Assembly: GCA_900546785.1 (NCBI GenBank)
Contig: URED01000037.1
Coordinates: forward strand, 1 to 22,558
Source: an uncultured Oscillospiraceae bacterium
GTDB lineage: Bacteria > Bacillota > Clostridia > Oscillospirales > Acutalibacteraceae
Length of the DNA: 22,558 nt
Direction of reading: 5' to 3'
In this document: positions 1 through 7,715 of the stretch, piece by piece
Layout: every line of letters starts with the position of its first letter
How positions within the stretch are numbered: position 1 is the stretch's first letter
Translations under genes and position numbers: made by a program
Notes under the pieces: model-generated
The model's database searches: none
Seen by the model: the letters and a program-made list of their open reading frames with translations, nothing else
Told to the model about the DNA's origin: nothing

Positions 1-1
1 T

Positions 2-541
2 TTTAAGGTAAGGTATACAGTAAATCAGCTGGGCAGGATTGCCGTTGAATACAGCTATAACCGCCTGCCTTTTAAGTTTGTGCCGAGGCTCGGAATGCTT
101 GTGGAAATGCCGGAAAATTTTTCCAATATAACCTATTTCGGCTGTGATTCGGAATCACTTTCCGATTTTCATGAGCATGCAGCGGTGCGCCGCGCTTCAA
201 CAACCGTTGATGAGATGCATGTAAGATATATCAAGCCGCAGGAGAGCGGTATGCGTTATAATACGTTTTATGCTGAAGTAACCGATGATTCGGGAACAGG
301 ATTCAGGATAGAAAGCAAAAAGCCGTTCGTATTCAATGCGAATCGCTATATTGCAGAGCAGTGCGCAAAGGCAACGCATAAAGAGGATCTGCCCCGGTTC
401 AATACAACGAATGTGCAGATCGATTCCTATATGCTTGGCGCAGGTTCAAATGCGTGCGGGCCGATACCCACAAAAGAACACAGAAAGCCCTTTGTGTGGT
501 CGCACACAGGCTCATTTATCGTAACGCCGCTCGGTGATTAA
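2..541 (+). CDS. lacZ: Beta-galactosidase (GH2, LacZ-type), C-terminal fragment
   Basis: The reading frame is already open at base 2, so this is the last 179 residues of a gene that begins left of the window; the ATG at 80 is internal. The visible part matches the C-terminal beta-sandwich domain of long GH2 beta-galactosidases, which hydrolyse lactose and related beta-galactosides. Family landmarks in order are PRLGM, the YFGCDSESLSDFHEH segment (family form roughly YxGxGPxExYxDR, here divergent), YIKPQESGMRYN (family YxxPQExGxR), LPRFN, and the closing GAGSNACGP motif. The catalytic glutamates lie outside the window. The stop codon touches the acpS start codon (TAA then ATG with no gap), so the two genes are probably co-translated. 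Together with the fucosidase further right, this suggests a glycan-using host. The divergence of the GPxE/DR motif means substrate preference may differ from E. coli LacZ. Confidence 0.85.
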   Translation, partial: FKVRYTVNQLGRIAVEYSYNRLPFKFVPRLGMLVEMPENFSNITYFGCDSESLSDFHEHAAVRRASTTVDEMHVRYIKPQESGMRYNTFYAEVTDDSGTGFRIESKKPFVFNANRYIAEQCAKATHKEDLPRFNTTNVQIDSYMLGAGSNACGPIPTKEHRKPFVWSHTGSFIVTPLGD

Positions 542-856
542 ATGTTTAAAATAGGAAACGATATCGTTTTGATATCCAGAATGGAAAAAAGCGCGAAGAA
601 TCAGCGCTTCCTTGAAAACGTGTTCACGCAGGGCGAGCTTACCCACTGTAAAACGGCGCAAAGCCTTGCAGGTGTGTTTGCTGCCAAGGAGGCGTATTTA
701 AAGGCGCTGGGAACGGGGCTGGTAAGGCCGCTTAACCGTGTTGAGATCATCTATGATAAGAACAATAAGCCGCATATCGCGGGCTGCGAAAAATGCGATA
801 TTTCTATTAGCCATGACGGCGATTACGCCGCCGCAGTTGCTATTGTGTGGGATTAG
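542..856 (+). CDS. acpS: Holo-[acyl-carrier-protein] synthase
   Basis: This enzyme transfers the 4'-phosphopantetheine arm of CoA to the serine of apo-ACP, activating fatty acid synthesis in the cytoplasm. The 104-residue product shows the AcpS hallmarks: GNDIV near the N-terminus with Asp7 as a Mg ligand, FAAKEAYLKALGTG around residues 46-59 with Glu50 as the second metal ligand, and the C-terminal SISHDGDYAAAVA strand. It is somewhat shorter than the usual 115-125 residues; the middle loop between the two metal motifs looks compact. The ATG follows the beta-galactosidase stop directly, and the end lies two bases before the nnr ATG, so it sits in a tightly packed operon. The acpS-nnr neighbourhood is common in Firmicutes and supports the call. 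Confidence 0.93.
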   Translation: MFKIGNDIVLISRMEKSAKNQRFLENVFTQGELTHCKTAQSLAGVFAAKEAYLKALGTGLVRPLNRVEIIYDKNNKPHIAGCEKCDISISHDGDYAAAVAIVWD

Positions 857-858
857 AT

Positions 859-2364
859 ATGAGAATTTTAACTGCCGATCAGATCAAAAAAGCAGAAAGC
901 ACCGCTTTTGAAAGATATTTTACCGAAGCGCAGCTCATGAAAAAAGCGGGCGAAAAATGCTTTGAAAAAATCGTTGAATATTACGGCGAGCTTATCCGTG
1001 GCAAAAAGGTCTCCGTTGTATGCGGAAATGGCAAAAACGCCGGGGACGGCTTTGTTATAGCAAAAAATCTTTTGCAGTTCGGCGCGCTTGCCGAGATCGT
1101 TATTGCAGACAGATTCCCCATCCTGCCGGAGCCGCTTTTGTATTTTGAGGAGGCGGAAAAGGCCGGAGTTGCCGCTGTTCCGTTTGAAGAGGCGCAGCTC
1201 AGCGAAACGCTTATCGTAGACTGCATTTTTGGCATCGGTTTTCACGGAGAACCAAAAGAACCTTTTTCAAAAGTTTTTGACAGCGTTAACAATTCCGGTG
1301 CCGTGGTCGTGGCGGTCGATACGCCAAGCGGCACAAACGCTTCCGAAGGCGCCGTTTTTAAAGCGGTCAGGGCAGACCTGACGATAGCGATATCTGCCCT
1401 TAAATACTGCCATATTTTGCCGCCTGCAAATCATTACTGCGGCAAAACCGTTGTAGTAAATATCGGTATTCCCGATGACTGCTATGCGTTTGACTGCCCG
1501 CATACAATAACGAAAAAAGCAGTGAAGCGCTGTTTCCCCAAGAGGAATAAAAATTCAAATAAGGGGCAAAACGGTCATCTTCTGAATATCTGCGGCAGTT
1601 ATCTTATGCCCGGCGCTGCTGTCATCTGCGCAAAGGCTGCGCTTAAAACAGGCGTAGGTCTGCTCAAGTGCGCATTCCCTAAATCCGTATATCCCGTTAT
1701 GACGTCGCATCTTATGCAGCCTATCTTTGCGCCTATGAGCGAGAATGAAAGCAAGACCTTTTCCATGGGCGCGCTCAATAAGCTTACGCAGGAACTGGAA
1801 TGGGCAGATTGCGTTGCTTTGGGCTGCGGTATCGGTAAAAATGATGATACGGAGGTCATTGTGAATCAGATCCTGCGTTCAAGCGAAGTACCTGTTGTTC
1901 TTGACGCAGACGGAATAAACAGTATAATTGCGAATATAAATGTATTGAAGGACGCTCAGGCTCCTGTTGTCTTAACGCCTCACCCCGGCGAAATGGCGCG
2001 CCTTTTGGGCAAAAGCATAGCTGATGTTGAAGCAAACAGAATAGATACCGCAAAAGCTTTCGCTGCCGAATATTCCTGCGTTCTGGTCTTAAAGGGCGCA
2101 AATACGGTTGTTACAAACGGAGAATCCGTTTTTGTCAATACTACCGGCAATCCGGGTATGGCAATGGGCGGCACGGGCGATATGCTTACCGGCATGATCG
2201 GCTCATTTATTGCGCAGGGGATGGATTCCTATTCCGCGGCCAAATGCGCTGTATATATTCACGGCCTGTGCGGCGATATCACAGCGCAGGAGATCAGTAC
2301 GCGCGGCATGACTGTTGAAGATATGTTGGAGCTTTTGGGAGCGTTGATGAGCGAATTTGAATAA
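859..2364 (+). CDS. nnr: Bifunctional NAD(P)H-hydrate repair enzyme (epimerase/ADP-dependent dehydratase)
   Basis: This protein repairs damaged nicotinamide cofactors. The N-terminal YjeF_N domain epimerises R- and S-NAD(P)HX, and the C-terminal ribokinase-like domain dehydrates S-NAD(P)HX using ADP. In the 501-residue product the N-domain (about 1-215) carries the CGNGKNAGDG nucleotide loop at residues 55-64. The C-domain (about 225-500) carries TPHPGE (His375-Glu378) and the GTGD motif ending in Asp441, the expected catalytic Asp. I chose the ATG at 859, two bases after the acpS stop, because MRILTADQIKKAE is the typical family start; an in-frame GTG at 847 would overlap acpS and add only four residues. 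Length and domain order are normal for the fused form. Confidence 0.95.
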   Translation: MRILTADQIKKAESTAFERYFTEAQLMKKAGEKCFEKIVEYYGELIRGKKVSVVCGNGKNAGDGFVIAKNLLQFGALAEIVIADRFPILPEPLLYFEEAEKAGVAAVPFEEAQLSETLIVDCIFGIGFHGEPKEPFSKVFDSVNNSGAVVVAVDTPSGTNASEGAVFKAVRADLTIAISALKYCHILPPANHYCGKTVVVNIGIPDDCYAFDCPHTITKKAVKRCFPKRNKNSNKGQNGHLLNICGSYLMPGAAVICAKAALKTGVGLLKCAFPKSVYPVMTSHLMQPIFAPMSENESKTFSMGALNKLTQELEWADCVALGCGIGKNDDTEVIVNQILRSSEVPVVLDADGINSIIANINVLKDAQAPVVLTPHPGEMARLLGKSIADVEANRIDTAKAFAAEYSCVLVLKGANTVVTNGESVFVNTTGNPGMAMGGTGDMLTGMIGSFIAQGMDSYSAAKCAVYIHGLCGDITAQEISTRGMTVEDMLELLGALMSEFE

Positions 2365-2376
2365 CGGAATGATCTT

Positions 2377-2853
2377 TTGAAAAAAATTATCTCATTGTTG
2401 ATAATTCTTCCACTGTTGCTTTGCGGCTGTTCCGATCAAAGCGAAAGCGCAAGTATTTCAGGCTTCTCAAAAAATGCAGACGTTGTTTTTGGCGATTTTT
2501 CATATACATGTGTTGTGGTCTATAACGGCAGTACGGTAACGGTTTCTGCGCAGTCTACCGCAGCAGCGGGGCTGGTTATTACGTATGACGGAAAATATGT
2601 CGGCATAACATATGATGATATCAGTCTTTCGCAGATGAACGGGAATTTTGAGCCGTCAAATCCCGCCGTTGCGCTTTATGAGGCGTTTGAATATGTAAAC
2701 GGTATGGATCAGGCTGCGTTCTCAACCGCAAAAGACGGTTTTATTGCGCAGGGGGAGACCTCGTTAGGCAAATTCACGCTTGAAACAGATAAAGAGTATT
2801 GCCCCGTCAGGCTCAGTTTTGAAAATTCCAAGCTGGAGTTTCAGTTTTCCTGA
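2377..2853 (+). CDS. Small secreted lipoprotein, unknown function
   Basis: A 158-residue product starting at TTG 2377, 12 bases after nnr. It has a lipoprotein signal peptide: two lysines, a hydrophobic core (residues 4-15) and the lipobox L-C-G-C with Cys18 as the lipidation site, so it should be anchored on the outer face of the membrane. The mature part is rich in Ser, Thr, Tyr and Phe with alternating hydrophobic residues and the repeated form 'FxxxSxxVxYDGK', suggesting a beta-rich fold of about 130 residues. I do not recognise a named domain. It is the last gene of the lacZ-acpS-nnr run, followed by a rho-independent terminator about 70 bases on. The start is supported by the signal peptide rather than by a strong ribosome site. 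Confidence 0.8.
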   Translation: MKKIISLLIILPLLLCGCSDQSESASISGFSKNADVVFGDFSYTCVVVYNGSTVTVSAQSTAAAGLVITYDGKYVGITYDDISLSQMNGNFEPSNPAVALYEAFEYVNGMDQAAFSTAKDGFIAQGETSLGKFTLETDKEYCPVRLSFENSKLEFQFS

Positions 2854-2924
2854 TCTGTTCACGCTGTTCCGTATCCTGTATACCGAAAAATTTTTTAACT
2901 TATGAATTGTATATTATAGTTTTG

Positions 2925-2951
2925 AGGCTTCGTTATGCGGAGCCTTTTTTT
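2925..2951 (+). terminator. Rho-independent terminator after the lipoprotein gene
   Basis: AGGCTTCG pairs with CGGAGCCT (one G-U pair) around a TTATG loop and is followed by seven T residues. It closes the lacZ-acpS-nnr-lipoprotein run. The 213-base gap 2854-3066 otherwise holds only this terminator and the next promoter. Confidence 0.85.
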
Positions 2952-3004
2952 GTGCATGAATCTTGAATATTGATAAAAAATATTCGAAAAATAATAAAAA
3001 ATTA

Positions 3005-3032
3005 TTGACAAACGATAAATCATGTGTATAAT
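3005..3032 (+). promoter_or_regulatory. Sigma-A-type promoter for the DUF2975 cassette
   Basis: A perfect -35 box TTGACA (3005-3010) and a perfect -10 box TATAAT (3027-3032) are separated by 16 bases. The gene start is 35 bases past the -10, with a GGAGG ribosome site at 3055-3059. This is the strongest consensus promoter in the window. Confidence 0.88.
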
Positions 3033-3066
3033 GTAGGTAGAATTTGTAATTTTTGGAGGCAATATT

Positions 3067-3546
3067 ATGTGGAATCGGGAAAGATCTGTATTACTTACTC
3101 AGCTCATAGTCAGAGCATGCTATATTCTTCTTGCTGCTGCCGTGATCGCACTTCCGTTTTTGTTTGCTCAGTCACAAAGCCCTAATGATATCAATATGAT
3201 CGCGGATCTGGGCAAATATATCATCGGGCCGTTTTATGCTATTGTGCCCGCAGGCTATACGGCGCTGATCTGTATAGATAAACTGCTTTCCAATATAAAA
3301 AAGGATATCGTTTTTGACCCTAAAAACGTAAAGCTTTTGCGCATCATCAGCTGGAGCTGCTTTTTTGCCGCCGCTGTGTGCCTGCTCGCGTTTGTTATCA
3401 TAACGTTAAGCAGTGATTATACAGTAGGTCTTGGGCTGCTCCTGATCACCGCCGGCGCGGTTTTTATGGGTCTTATTCTCAGGGTCATCAAAAATGTATT
3501 TGAAGCGGCAATCAAAATCAAAACTGAAAATGATCTAACGATATAG
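3067..3546 (+). CDS. DUF2975-like four-helix membrane protein
   Basis: A 159-residue integral membrane protein with four hydrophobic segments (about residues 11-33, 46-72, 93-116 and 122-142) and short loops. Size, topology and the immediate downstream Cro/CI-type regulator fit the DUF2975 family, whose biochemical role is not established. The start is set by GGAGG six bases before the ATG. It is the first gene of a cassette with its own consensus promoter; the regulator gene follows nine bases later with its own AGGAGG. Such membrane-protein/small-HTH pairs often behave as autoregulated units, but that is inference here. The DUF2975 assignment rests on topology and neighbours rather than on a motif I can verify. 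Confidence 0.7.
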   Translation: MWNRERSVLLTQLIVRACYILLAAAVIALPFLFAQSQSPNDINMIADLGKYIIGPFYAIVPAGYTALICIDKLLSNIKKDIVFDPKNVKLLRIISWSCFFAAAVCLLAFVIITLSSDYTVGLGLLLITAGAVFMGLILRVIKNVFEAAIKIKTENDLTI

Positions 3547-3555
3547 GAGGGCATT

Positions 3556-3762
3556 ATGCGTATTGTAGTGAATCTGGATGTTATGCTGGCAAAAAGAAAA
3601 ATGTCCTCAAACGAGCTTGCTTCAAGGATCGGAATAACGCCTGCCAATCTGTCTGTTCTGAAGACCGGCAAGGCAAAGGCAATCCGCTTTTCAACTCTGG
3701 AGGCAATCTGTAACGTGCTTGACTGCCAACCGGGCGATATACTTGAATTTGTCAGGGAGTGA
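3556..3762 (+). CDS. Small Cro/CI-family (XRE) transcriptional regulator
   Basis: A 68-residue protein that is essentially one HTH_3/HTH_26 domain. The helix-turn-helix is plain: SSNELASRIGITPANLSVLK (about residues 17-36), followed by FSTLEAICNVLDCQPGDIL, the typical 'L-x-x-I-C-x-x-L-x-C-x-x-G-D-I-L' helix of the YozG-like group. The AGGAGG ribosome site sits seven bases before the ATG. It lies between two membrane protein genes (9 bases after the first, 6 before the second), so it should be co-transcribed with them and probably regulates the cassette promoter at 3005-3032. I see no clear operator repeat there. Confidence 0.93.
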   Translation: MRIVVNLDVMLAKRKMSSNELASRIGITPANLSVLKTGKAKAIRFSTLEAICNVLDCQPGDILEFVRE

Positions 3763-3768
3763 TCTCTT

Positions 3769-5568
3769 ATGGATAATCATGTTCATTCTTATCTTGAGCC
3801 GCAGTCGGCGGATATTTCTGCAAAGAAGAACGCACATAAGCTTGTTCTTTCAAAAAAAGATATCGTGTTCGTAGTTTTATTTTTCCTTGCAGCGTTTCTA
3901 ATCGTGGATTTCGTAATTTCCTGCGGATTCAATCTTGGGTTTACCGTGGCATTTGCCGCTTTGTTTGCGGTCTTAACGGCGTATCTGTTCAATAAAAATG
4001 TAAAAGTATCCGTCTTTTCGTATGTCTGCGGTGCGCTTTCTCTTGCCGGCTCCGTTACCTTTGCGCTTTACAATGACCTTTTGCTGAATGTGTTTATGCT
4101 GTTTTTAGTGTGCGCTCTGTTCGGCATTTATATATGCGGTATCAGCGGGGTCTTTAAAAACCGCCAGGGCAGCTTTAAAATGCTCTTGGACGTGCTGCGG
4201 GAAACCTTTGTTTCTCCGCTTTCCAATGCTCCGCAGATCGGCAGAGCGTACGGCAGGGCGCTTTCTAAAAATAAGGTGAGCAAAAATGTACTTATCGGCA
4301 TAGGGTTATCGCTGCCTGTTCTGCTTGTGATCGTTCCGCTGCTTGTAAGCAGTGACGCGGCTTTTGAGAGCCTTGTAACACTTGTGCTGAAAAAAGCGGG
4401 CGCGTATATCGCTGAGATCGTTTTGGCAGTTATCATTACACCGATTTTGCTGTTTTATGCAGTTTCAAAAAAATACAGTGCCGATTTCTGCTCGGCGGGG
4501 CGTAAATACGCTGTCAGGGGAGCGGTCCAAAGCGCGGTTACCGTTTCATTTTTAAGCGTTATATCGCTCACATATCTTGTGTATTTGTTTTCGCAGCTTG
4601 CATATTTCTTCAGCGCTTTTTCCGGGATACTGCCGCAGGGCTATAAGAATACGGCAAGCGAATATGCGCGGCGCGGCTTTTTTGAGATGTTTTTCATATG
4701 CGTGATCAATATTGTTATGATCGCGCTGGCAAACGCTGTCACAAAAAGAGTGCAGTCCAAGATACCCGCGGGCGTAAAGGCGCTTTCCGCATTTATTCTC
4801 GGCTTTACGGTGCTGATCCTGATCACGGCAATGCAGAAAATGAAGCTGAATGTGGAGATCTACGGGCTATCCAAAAACAGGCTTCTTGTTTCCGTTTTTA
4901 TGCTTATGATCCTTGTTGTGATCTTCTTTTATATCGTTCATATTTTTGCGCCCAAGGCAGGGTATATGCAGCCGATCATTATACTATGCAGCGTGATGTT
5001 TATCGCACTTTCCTTTGCTGATATAAACGGCGCCGTCGCAAAGTATAATGTAGATTTATATAATTCCGGTAAAACAGACACCGTTGATGTGGATTATATA
5101 AACAACCTTTCTGATCGTGCAGTACCGTATATCCTTGAACTTGCCGAAGCGGACGATCATATGATCTCTAAAAAAGCGCGAACGATCATTGTTCAAAAAA
5201 TCAGAGAAGAATATGCAGATCAATTTACTCTGCCCGAGCTGAATGATCTTGACACGGATATTGTTTATGATCCCGATACGGATTTTCGTTCCCATAATTA
5301 TGCCCGTGAACGTGCCTGTAAATTGCTGGAGGAATATTATAACGCCCTCTCTGCCGATGAAAGGCAGAAGCTGATTTCTCAGTATCAGTTTGATACCGGC
5401 GAGTATTATTATAACGAAGAGAATGATATCTACGAGTATTATGCGGATAATTACTGCGAGGAGTATTCCTACAGCGATGAGCAGGATATGTACGTTTTGA
5501 CCCAAAAATATAATGTAACGGAATATTACAGCGATCTTTATTATAGCGATTCCGCAGAGGATTATTAA
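3769..5568 (+). CDS. Large polytopic membrane protein (DUF4153/DUF4173-like)
   Basis: A 599-residue protein. Residues 1-25 are hydrophilic, then about ten hydrophobic segments run to about residue 425, then comes a soluble C-terminal region of about 175 residues. The organisation and the upstream DUF2975/HTH pair fit the DUF4153/DUF4173 membrane family of Firmicutes, of unknown function. The C-terminal region begins with a helical part ('YINNLSDRAVPYILELAEADDHMISK') like that of related proteins. It ends in an unusual stretch (residues 540-599) with 16 Tyr and many Asp/Glu. The ATG is six bases after the regulator stop, with only a weak ribosome site, so translational coupling is likely. The family name is inferred from topology and context. 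Confidence 0.72.
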   Translation: MDNHVHSYLEPQSADISAKKNAHKLVLSKKDIVFVVLFFLAAFLIVDFVISCGFNLGFTVAFAALFAVLTAYLFNKNVKVSVFSYVCGALSLAGSVTFALYNDLLLNVFMLFLVCALFGIYICGISGVFKNRQGSFKMLLDVLRETFVSPLSNAPQIGRAYGRALSKNKVSKNVLIGIGLSLPVLLVIVPLLVSSDAAFESLVTLVLKKAGAYIAEIVLAVIITPILLFYAVSKKYSADFCSAGRKYAVRGAVQSAVTVSFLSVISLTYLVYLFSQLAYFFSAFSGILPQGYKNTASEYARRGFFEMFFICVINIVMIALANAVTKRVQSKIPAGVKALSAFILGFTVLILITAMQKMKLNVEIYGLSKNRLLVSVFMLMILVVIFFYIVHIFAPKAGYMQPIIILCSVMFIALSFADINGAVAKYNVDLYNSGKTDTVDVDYINNLSDRAVPYILELAEADDHMISKKARTIIVQKIREEYADQFTLPELNDLDTDIVYDPDTDFRSHNYARERACKLLEEYYNALSADERQKLISQYQFDTGEYYYNEENDIYEYYADNYCEEYSYSDEQDMYVLTQKYNVTEYYSDLYYSDSAEDY

Positions 5569-5596
5569 AACAGCGCAAGGTGTGATCATTCAGCTT

Positions 5597-5926
5597 ATGA
5601 AACGTAAAAGAATTTTAAAGGTATTAATTGCCGTGATCGTTGCAGCCGTGATGCTGCCGATAGGAGCCTACTATATTATAGGCCCCAGAGATTTAACGGA
5701 CGGCGGCGAGATCTATGCGCAACAGGTATATTATATGTTTAATACTTATCAGTGTGTAGGCTGGACGATGGGCGGAAACAACGATGTCGAGCCGGGCAGG
5801 CTCCTGCGATACGGGTTATTCACACGCTATTATAAAGGCAAAAACGCGCCGGATTATATCGTGGTTTATGAACCGCACGAAAAATTTGTTTACAGGCTTG
5901 TTGAAAATGAGGATGGCGAAAAGTAA
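5597..5926 (+). CDS. Small membrane-anchored protein, unknown function
   Basis: A 109-residue protein with a basic N-terminus (KRKR), one transmembrane helix (about residues 7-28) and an extracytoplasmic part with several Tyr ('YYMFNTYQCVGWTMGG', 'YYKGKNAPDYIVVYEPHEKFVY'). I do not recognise a family. I chose the ATG at 5597 because the basic residues then precede the helix; a GTG at 5582 would add five residues but overlaps the AAGGTG ribosome-site-like sequence. It starts 28 bases after the DUF4153-like gene and ends 59 bases before a strong terminator, so it is the last gene of that cassette. Similar small proteins often accompany DUF4153-type genes, though function is unknown. Confidence 0.72.
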   Translation: MKRKRILKVLIAVIVAAVMLPIGAYYIIGPRDLTDGGEIYAQQVYYMFNTYQCVGWTMGGNNDVEPGRLLRYGLFTRYYKGKNAPDYIVVYEPHEKFVYRLVENEDGEK

Positions 5927-5985
5927 GTAGCGCGAATATTATGATCCTGCCGCTCGTGCAATACGGTAAATGCAGCAGGATATAA

Positions 5986-6024
5986 AAAACGACCGCAGCA
6001 GGCTGTGCCGGCTGCGGTCGTTTT
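5986..6024. terminator. Bidirectional rho-independent terminator
   Basis: A perfect 14-base stem (AAAACGACCGCAGC with its complement at 6011-6024) around an 11-base loop, with A-run and T-run on the two flanks, so it works for both strands. It lies between convergent genes ending at 5926 (+) and 6032 (-). Confidence 0.92.
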
Positions 6025-6031
6025 CTGTGTA

Positions 6032-6610
6032 TCAAATATCTATATTCATATCCTTATCGTTTGTTTCTTCGGCGCTGTTTGATTTCTCATTTTCAGCTGT
6101 ATCATTCTTTTTGCCGAAAAGCTCCGTCTTTTTAACCTGATTAAAATTGATGCTCTCGGCGTTCGTCCTTGCCTTGAATTCGTCAAGAATCTTGTTTATC
6201 GTGCCGTTTGCAACGATCCCAAGGTCTATTGTGTTTACCTTTTTGTCTTTCATCGTAAACATGATAAGCGCATGGCGCATATCAAAATTCTTGGTAAGAC
6301 TTGCCGCCGTGTCTTTATATGCCTCTATCTCTTTGACCTCGTCGTAGAGTATCACATTGTTGTCATCTACGCCCGTAAATTCAGCCTCGTCATCTCTGAA
6401 AATCACGCCGTTGGAAAGCACTTCTTTTGAAACAAGTATGGCAACAACAAGCGCAAAGACCTCAATTACGGCAAAAATGATGCTCATTGTTCCGAACTGC
6501 TGGATAAGCTTCACTACGGCAAAAATGCCGTAGCCCAAAACAGCCGCGTCAAGTATGGCAATGATCGCCGTTACAACGGGCGATATGATTCGGATCGTCT
6601 TATCTTTCAT
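6032..6610 (-). CDS. Two-helix membrane protein with a cytoplasmic PH-like domain, unknown function
   Basis: A 192-residue protein with two transmembrane segments (about residues 10-33 and 41-62). A soluble part of about 95 residues follows ('NGVIFRDDEAEFTGVDDNNVILYDEVKEIEAY...'), whose strand-rich pattern resembles bacterial PH-like/YdbT-type domains, and the tail is charged and Asn/Glu/Lys-rich. The start ATG overlaps the stop of the pseudouridine synthase gene by four bases (ATGA), so it is translated by coupling as the second gene of that operon. Its 3' end reaches the shared bidirectional terminator. The PH-like assignment is tentative; the membrane topology is clear. Confidence 0.75.
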   Translation of the reverse strand: MKDKTIRIISPVVTAIIAILDAAVLGYGIFAVVKLIQQFGTMSIIFAVIEVFALVVAILVSKEVLSNGVIFRDDEAEFTGVDDNNVILYDEVKEIEAYKDTAASLTKNFDMRHALIMFTMKDKKVNTIDLGIVANGTINKILDEFKARTNAESINFNQVKKTELFGKKNDTAENEKSNSAEETNDKDMNIDI

Positions 6611-7548
6611 TTATATCTTCTCTCCTTGAACTTCGTTAATATTTCGCAGTTTTCAAGCGTGAATTCGCGCCCCTGCATATAGGCAAGCATATCGAATCCG
6701 CCGCCGAATATGAGCCTGTAGCTGCATAGCGCCTGGCGGTATCTGCCCGCGTTTTTGCCGTATTTGCCGTCGTCCATCAGCGGATGGCCGATATGCGCCA
6801 TATGCGCCCTTATCTGGTGCGTTCTTCCCGTTATAAGGTCTATATCAACAAGCGATATACCGCCGTAGCTGTCCAGCACGGTGTATTTCGTTATTATCTT
6901 TTTTGCGGAGCTGATCTCACTGTCAAACACAGAGACTGTGTTCGTTTTCTCGTTTTTTGTTATGTACGCCGTTAATGTGTCGGAAGCCTTATCAAACGCA
7001 CCGTAAACAGCGGCAAGGTAGTGCTTTTCAATACGTCTTTCCTTGATCGCAAGGTTCAGCTCTTTAAGCGCCGCCGCGTTTTTAGCCGCAATTATGATTC
7101 CGCCGGTATTCCTGTCCAGCCGGTTTGCAAGCGCCGGGGTAAATGAAGAAGCTTCAGGATCCAATTCGCCGTTTTCAAAAAGTCTGCGCTTTACGGAAGA
7201 GATAAGCGTATTCACGTATTCGCCGCCGTCCGGATGGCATAAAACGCCCGCCTTTTTGTTTATGAGCAACAGGTTCTTGTCCTCATAAATCACATCAAGC
7301 GTTTTGGGGGCGCGCATAAAATCATAATACTTTTCGCGCTCAGCCAAAACATCGTCTTTCAGATAAAGCTCTATCAGATCTCCCGCGTGAACCTCATAGG
7401 AAGCCTCGCACCGTTTTTTATTCACTTTTATATTCTTTTTTCTGATCTCTTTAAACATAAGCGATCGCGGCAGGGCGGGGAACTGCTTTAACAGCAGCCT
7501 TTCAAGCCGCTGCCCATCGTCGCTTTTGCCAACGGTAAAAGATTTCAT
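6607..7548 (-). CDS. RluA-family 23S rRNA pseudouridine synthase (RluC/RluD-like)
   Basis: This family converts specific uridines of large-subunit rRNA to pseudouridine. The 313-residue product has an N-terminal S4 RNA-binding domain (about 14-75, 'QRLERLLLKQFPALPRSLMFK' region) and a catalytic domain with NRLDRNTGGI holding the catalytic Asp145. The usual His of the HRLD motif is Asn here, as is seen in a Clostridia subgroup. The RTHQIRAHMAHIGHPLMDDGKYG block completes the family signature. The start at 7548 gives the normal family N-terminus (MKSFTVG..DGQRLERLL), yet there is no ribosome site upstream, and the best promoter would place transcription start on the ATG itself. The exact target uridine cannot be told from sequence. 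Confidence 0.93.
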   Translation of the reverse strand: MKSFTVGKSDDGQRLERLLLKQFPALPRSLMFKEIRKKNIKVNKKRCEASYEVHAGDLIELYLKDDVLAEREKYYDFMRAPKTLDVIYEDKNLLLINKKAGVLCHPDGGEYVNTLISSVKRRLFENGELDPEASSFTPALANRLDRNTGGIIIAAKNAAALKELNLAIKERRIEKHYLAAVYGAFDKASDTLTAYITKNEKTNTVSVFDSEISSAKKIITKYTVLDSYGGISLVDIDLITGRTHQIRAHMAHIGHPLMDDGKYGKNAGRYRQALCSYRLIFGGGFDMLAYMQGREFTLENCEILTKFKERRYK

Positions 7549-7554
7549 ATGTCA

Positions 7555-7583
7555 ATTATATATTATTCTTGCCTAATTGTAAA
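7555..7583 (-). promoter_or_regulatory. Promoter of the pseudouridine synthase operon (apparently leaderless)
   Basis: On the minus strand TTTACA (7583-7578), a 17-base spacer and TATAAT (7560-7555) form a near-consensus promoter. The six bases after the -10 lead straight to the ATG at 7548, so the predicted first transcribed base is the A of the start codon. Confidence 0.7.
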
Positions 7584-7597
7584 TAATTTGTTATATT
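7569..7597 (+). promoter_or_regulatory. Possible promoter of the NUDIX gene, overlapping the divergent promoter
   Basis: TTGCCT (7569-7574), 17 bases, TATATT (7592-7597). It overlaps the divergent promoter at 7555-7583, so the two may compete for polymerase. The resulting leader of about 110 bases contains a short GC-rich hairpin (GCGGC/GCCGC, 7645-7658). Match to consensus is moderate. Confidence 0.45.
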
Positions 7598-7715
7598 AAA
7601 TTCAGTTAAATCGCGCTTATGTTGAAAGACCGGTTTGCATATCTGCGGCTGTTGCCGCGGTGTCTGCTGCCTGTTTTCTGATAAATCATTTTTATATATT
7701 GACGGAGGTGCGCTT

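Noticed and set aside
80..541. Separate small gene starting at ATG 80
   Set aside because: The frame and family similarity continue to the left edge, so it is the end of a beta-galactosidase gene.
2854..3066. Possible riboswitch in the gap before the DUF2975 gene
   Set aside because: The gap is fully explained by a terminator and a consensus promoter with a short leader.
5056..5589. 177-codon hydrophobic frame antisense to the DUF4153-like gene
   Set aside because: Its Ile-rich product is the complement of the Tyr/Asp/Glu-rich tail (TAT/GAT read backwards as ATA/ATC); no start signal.
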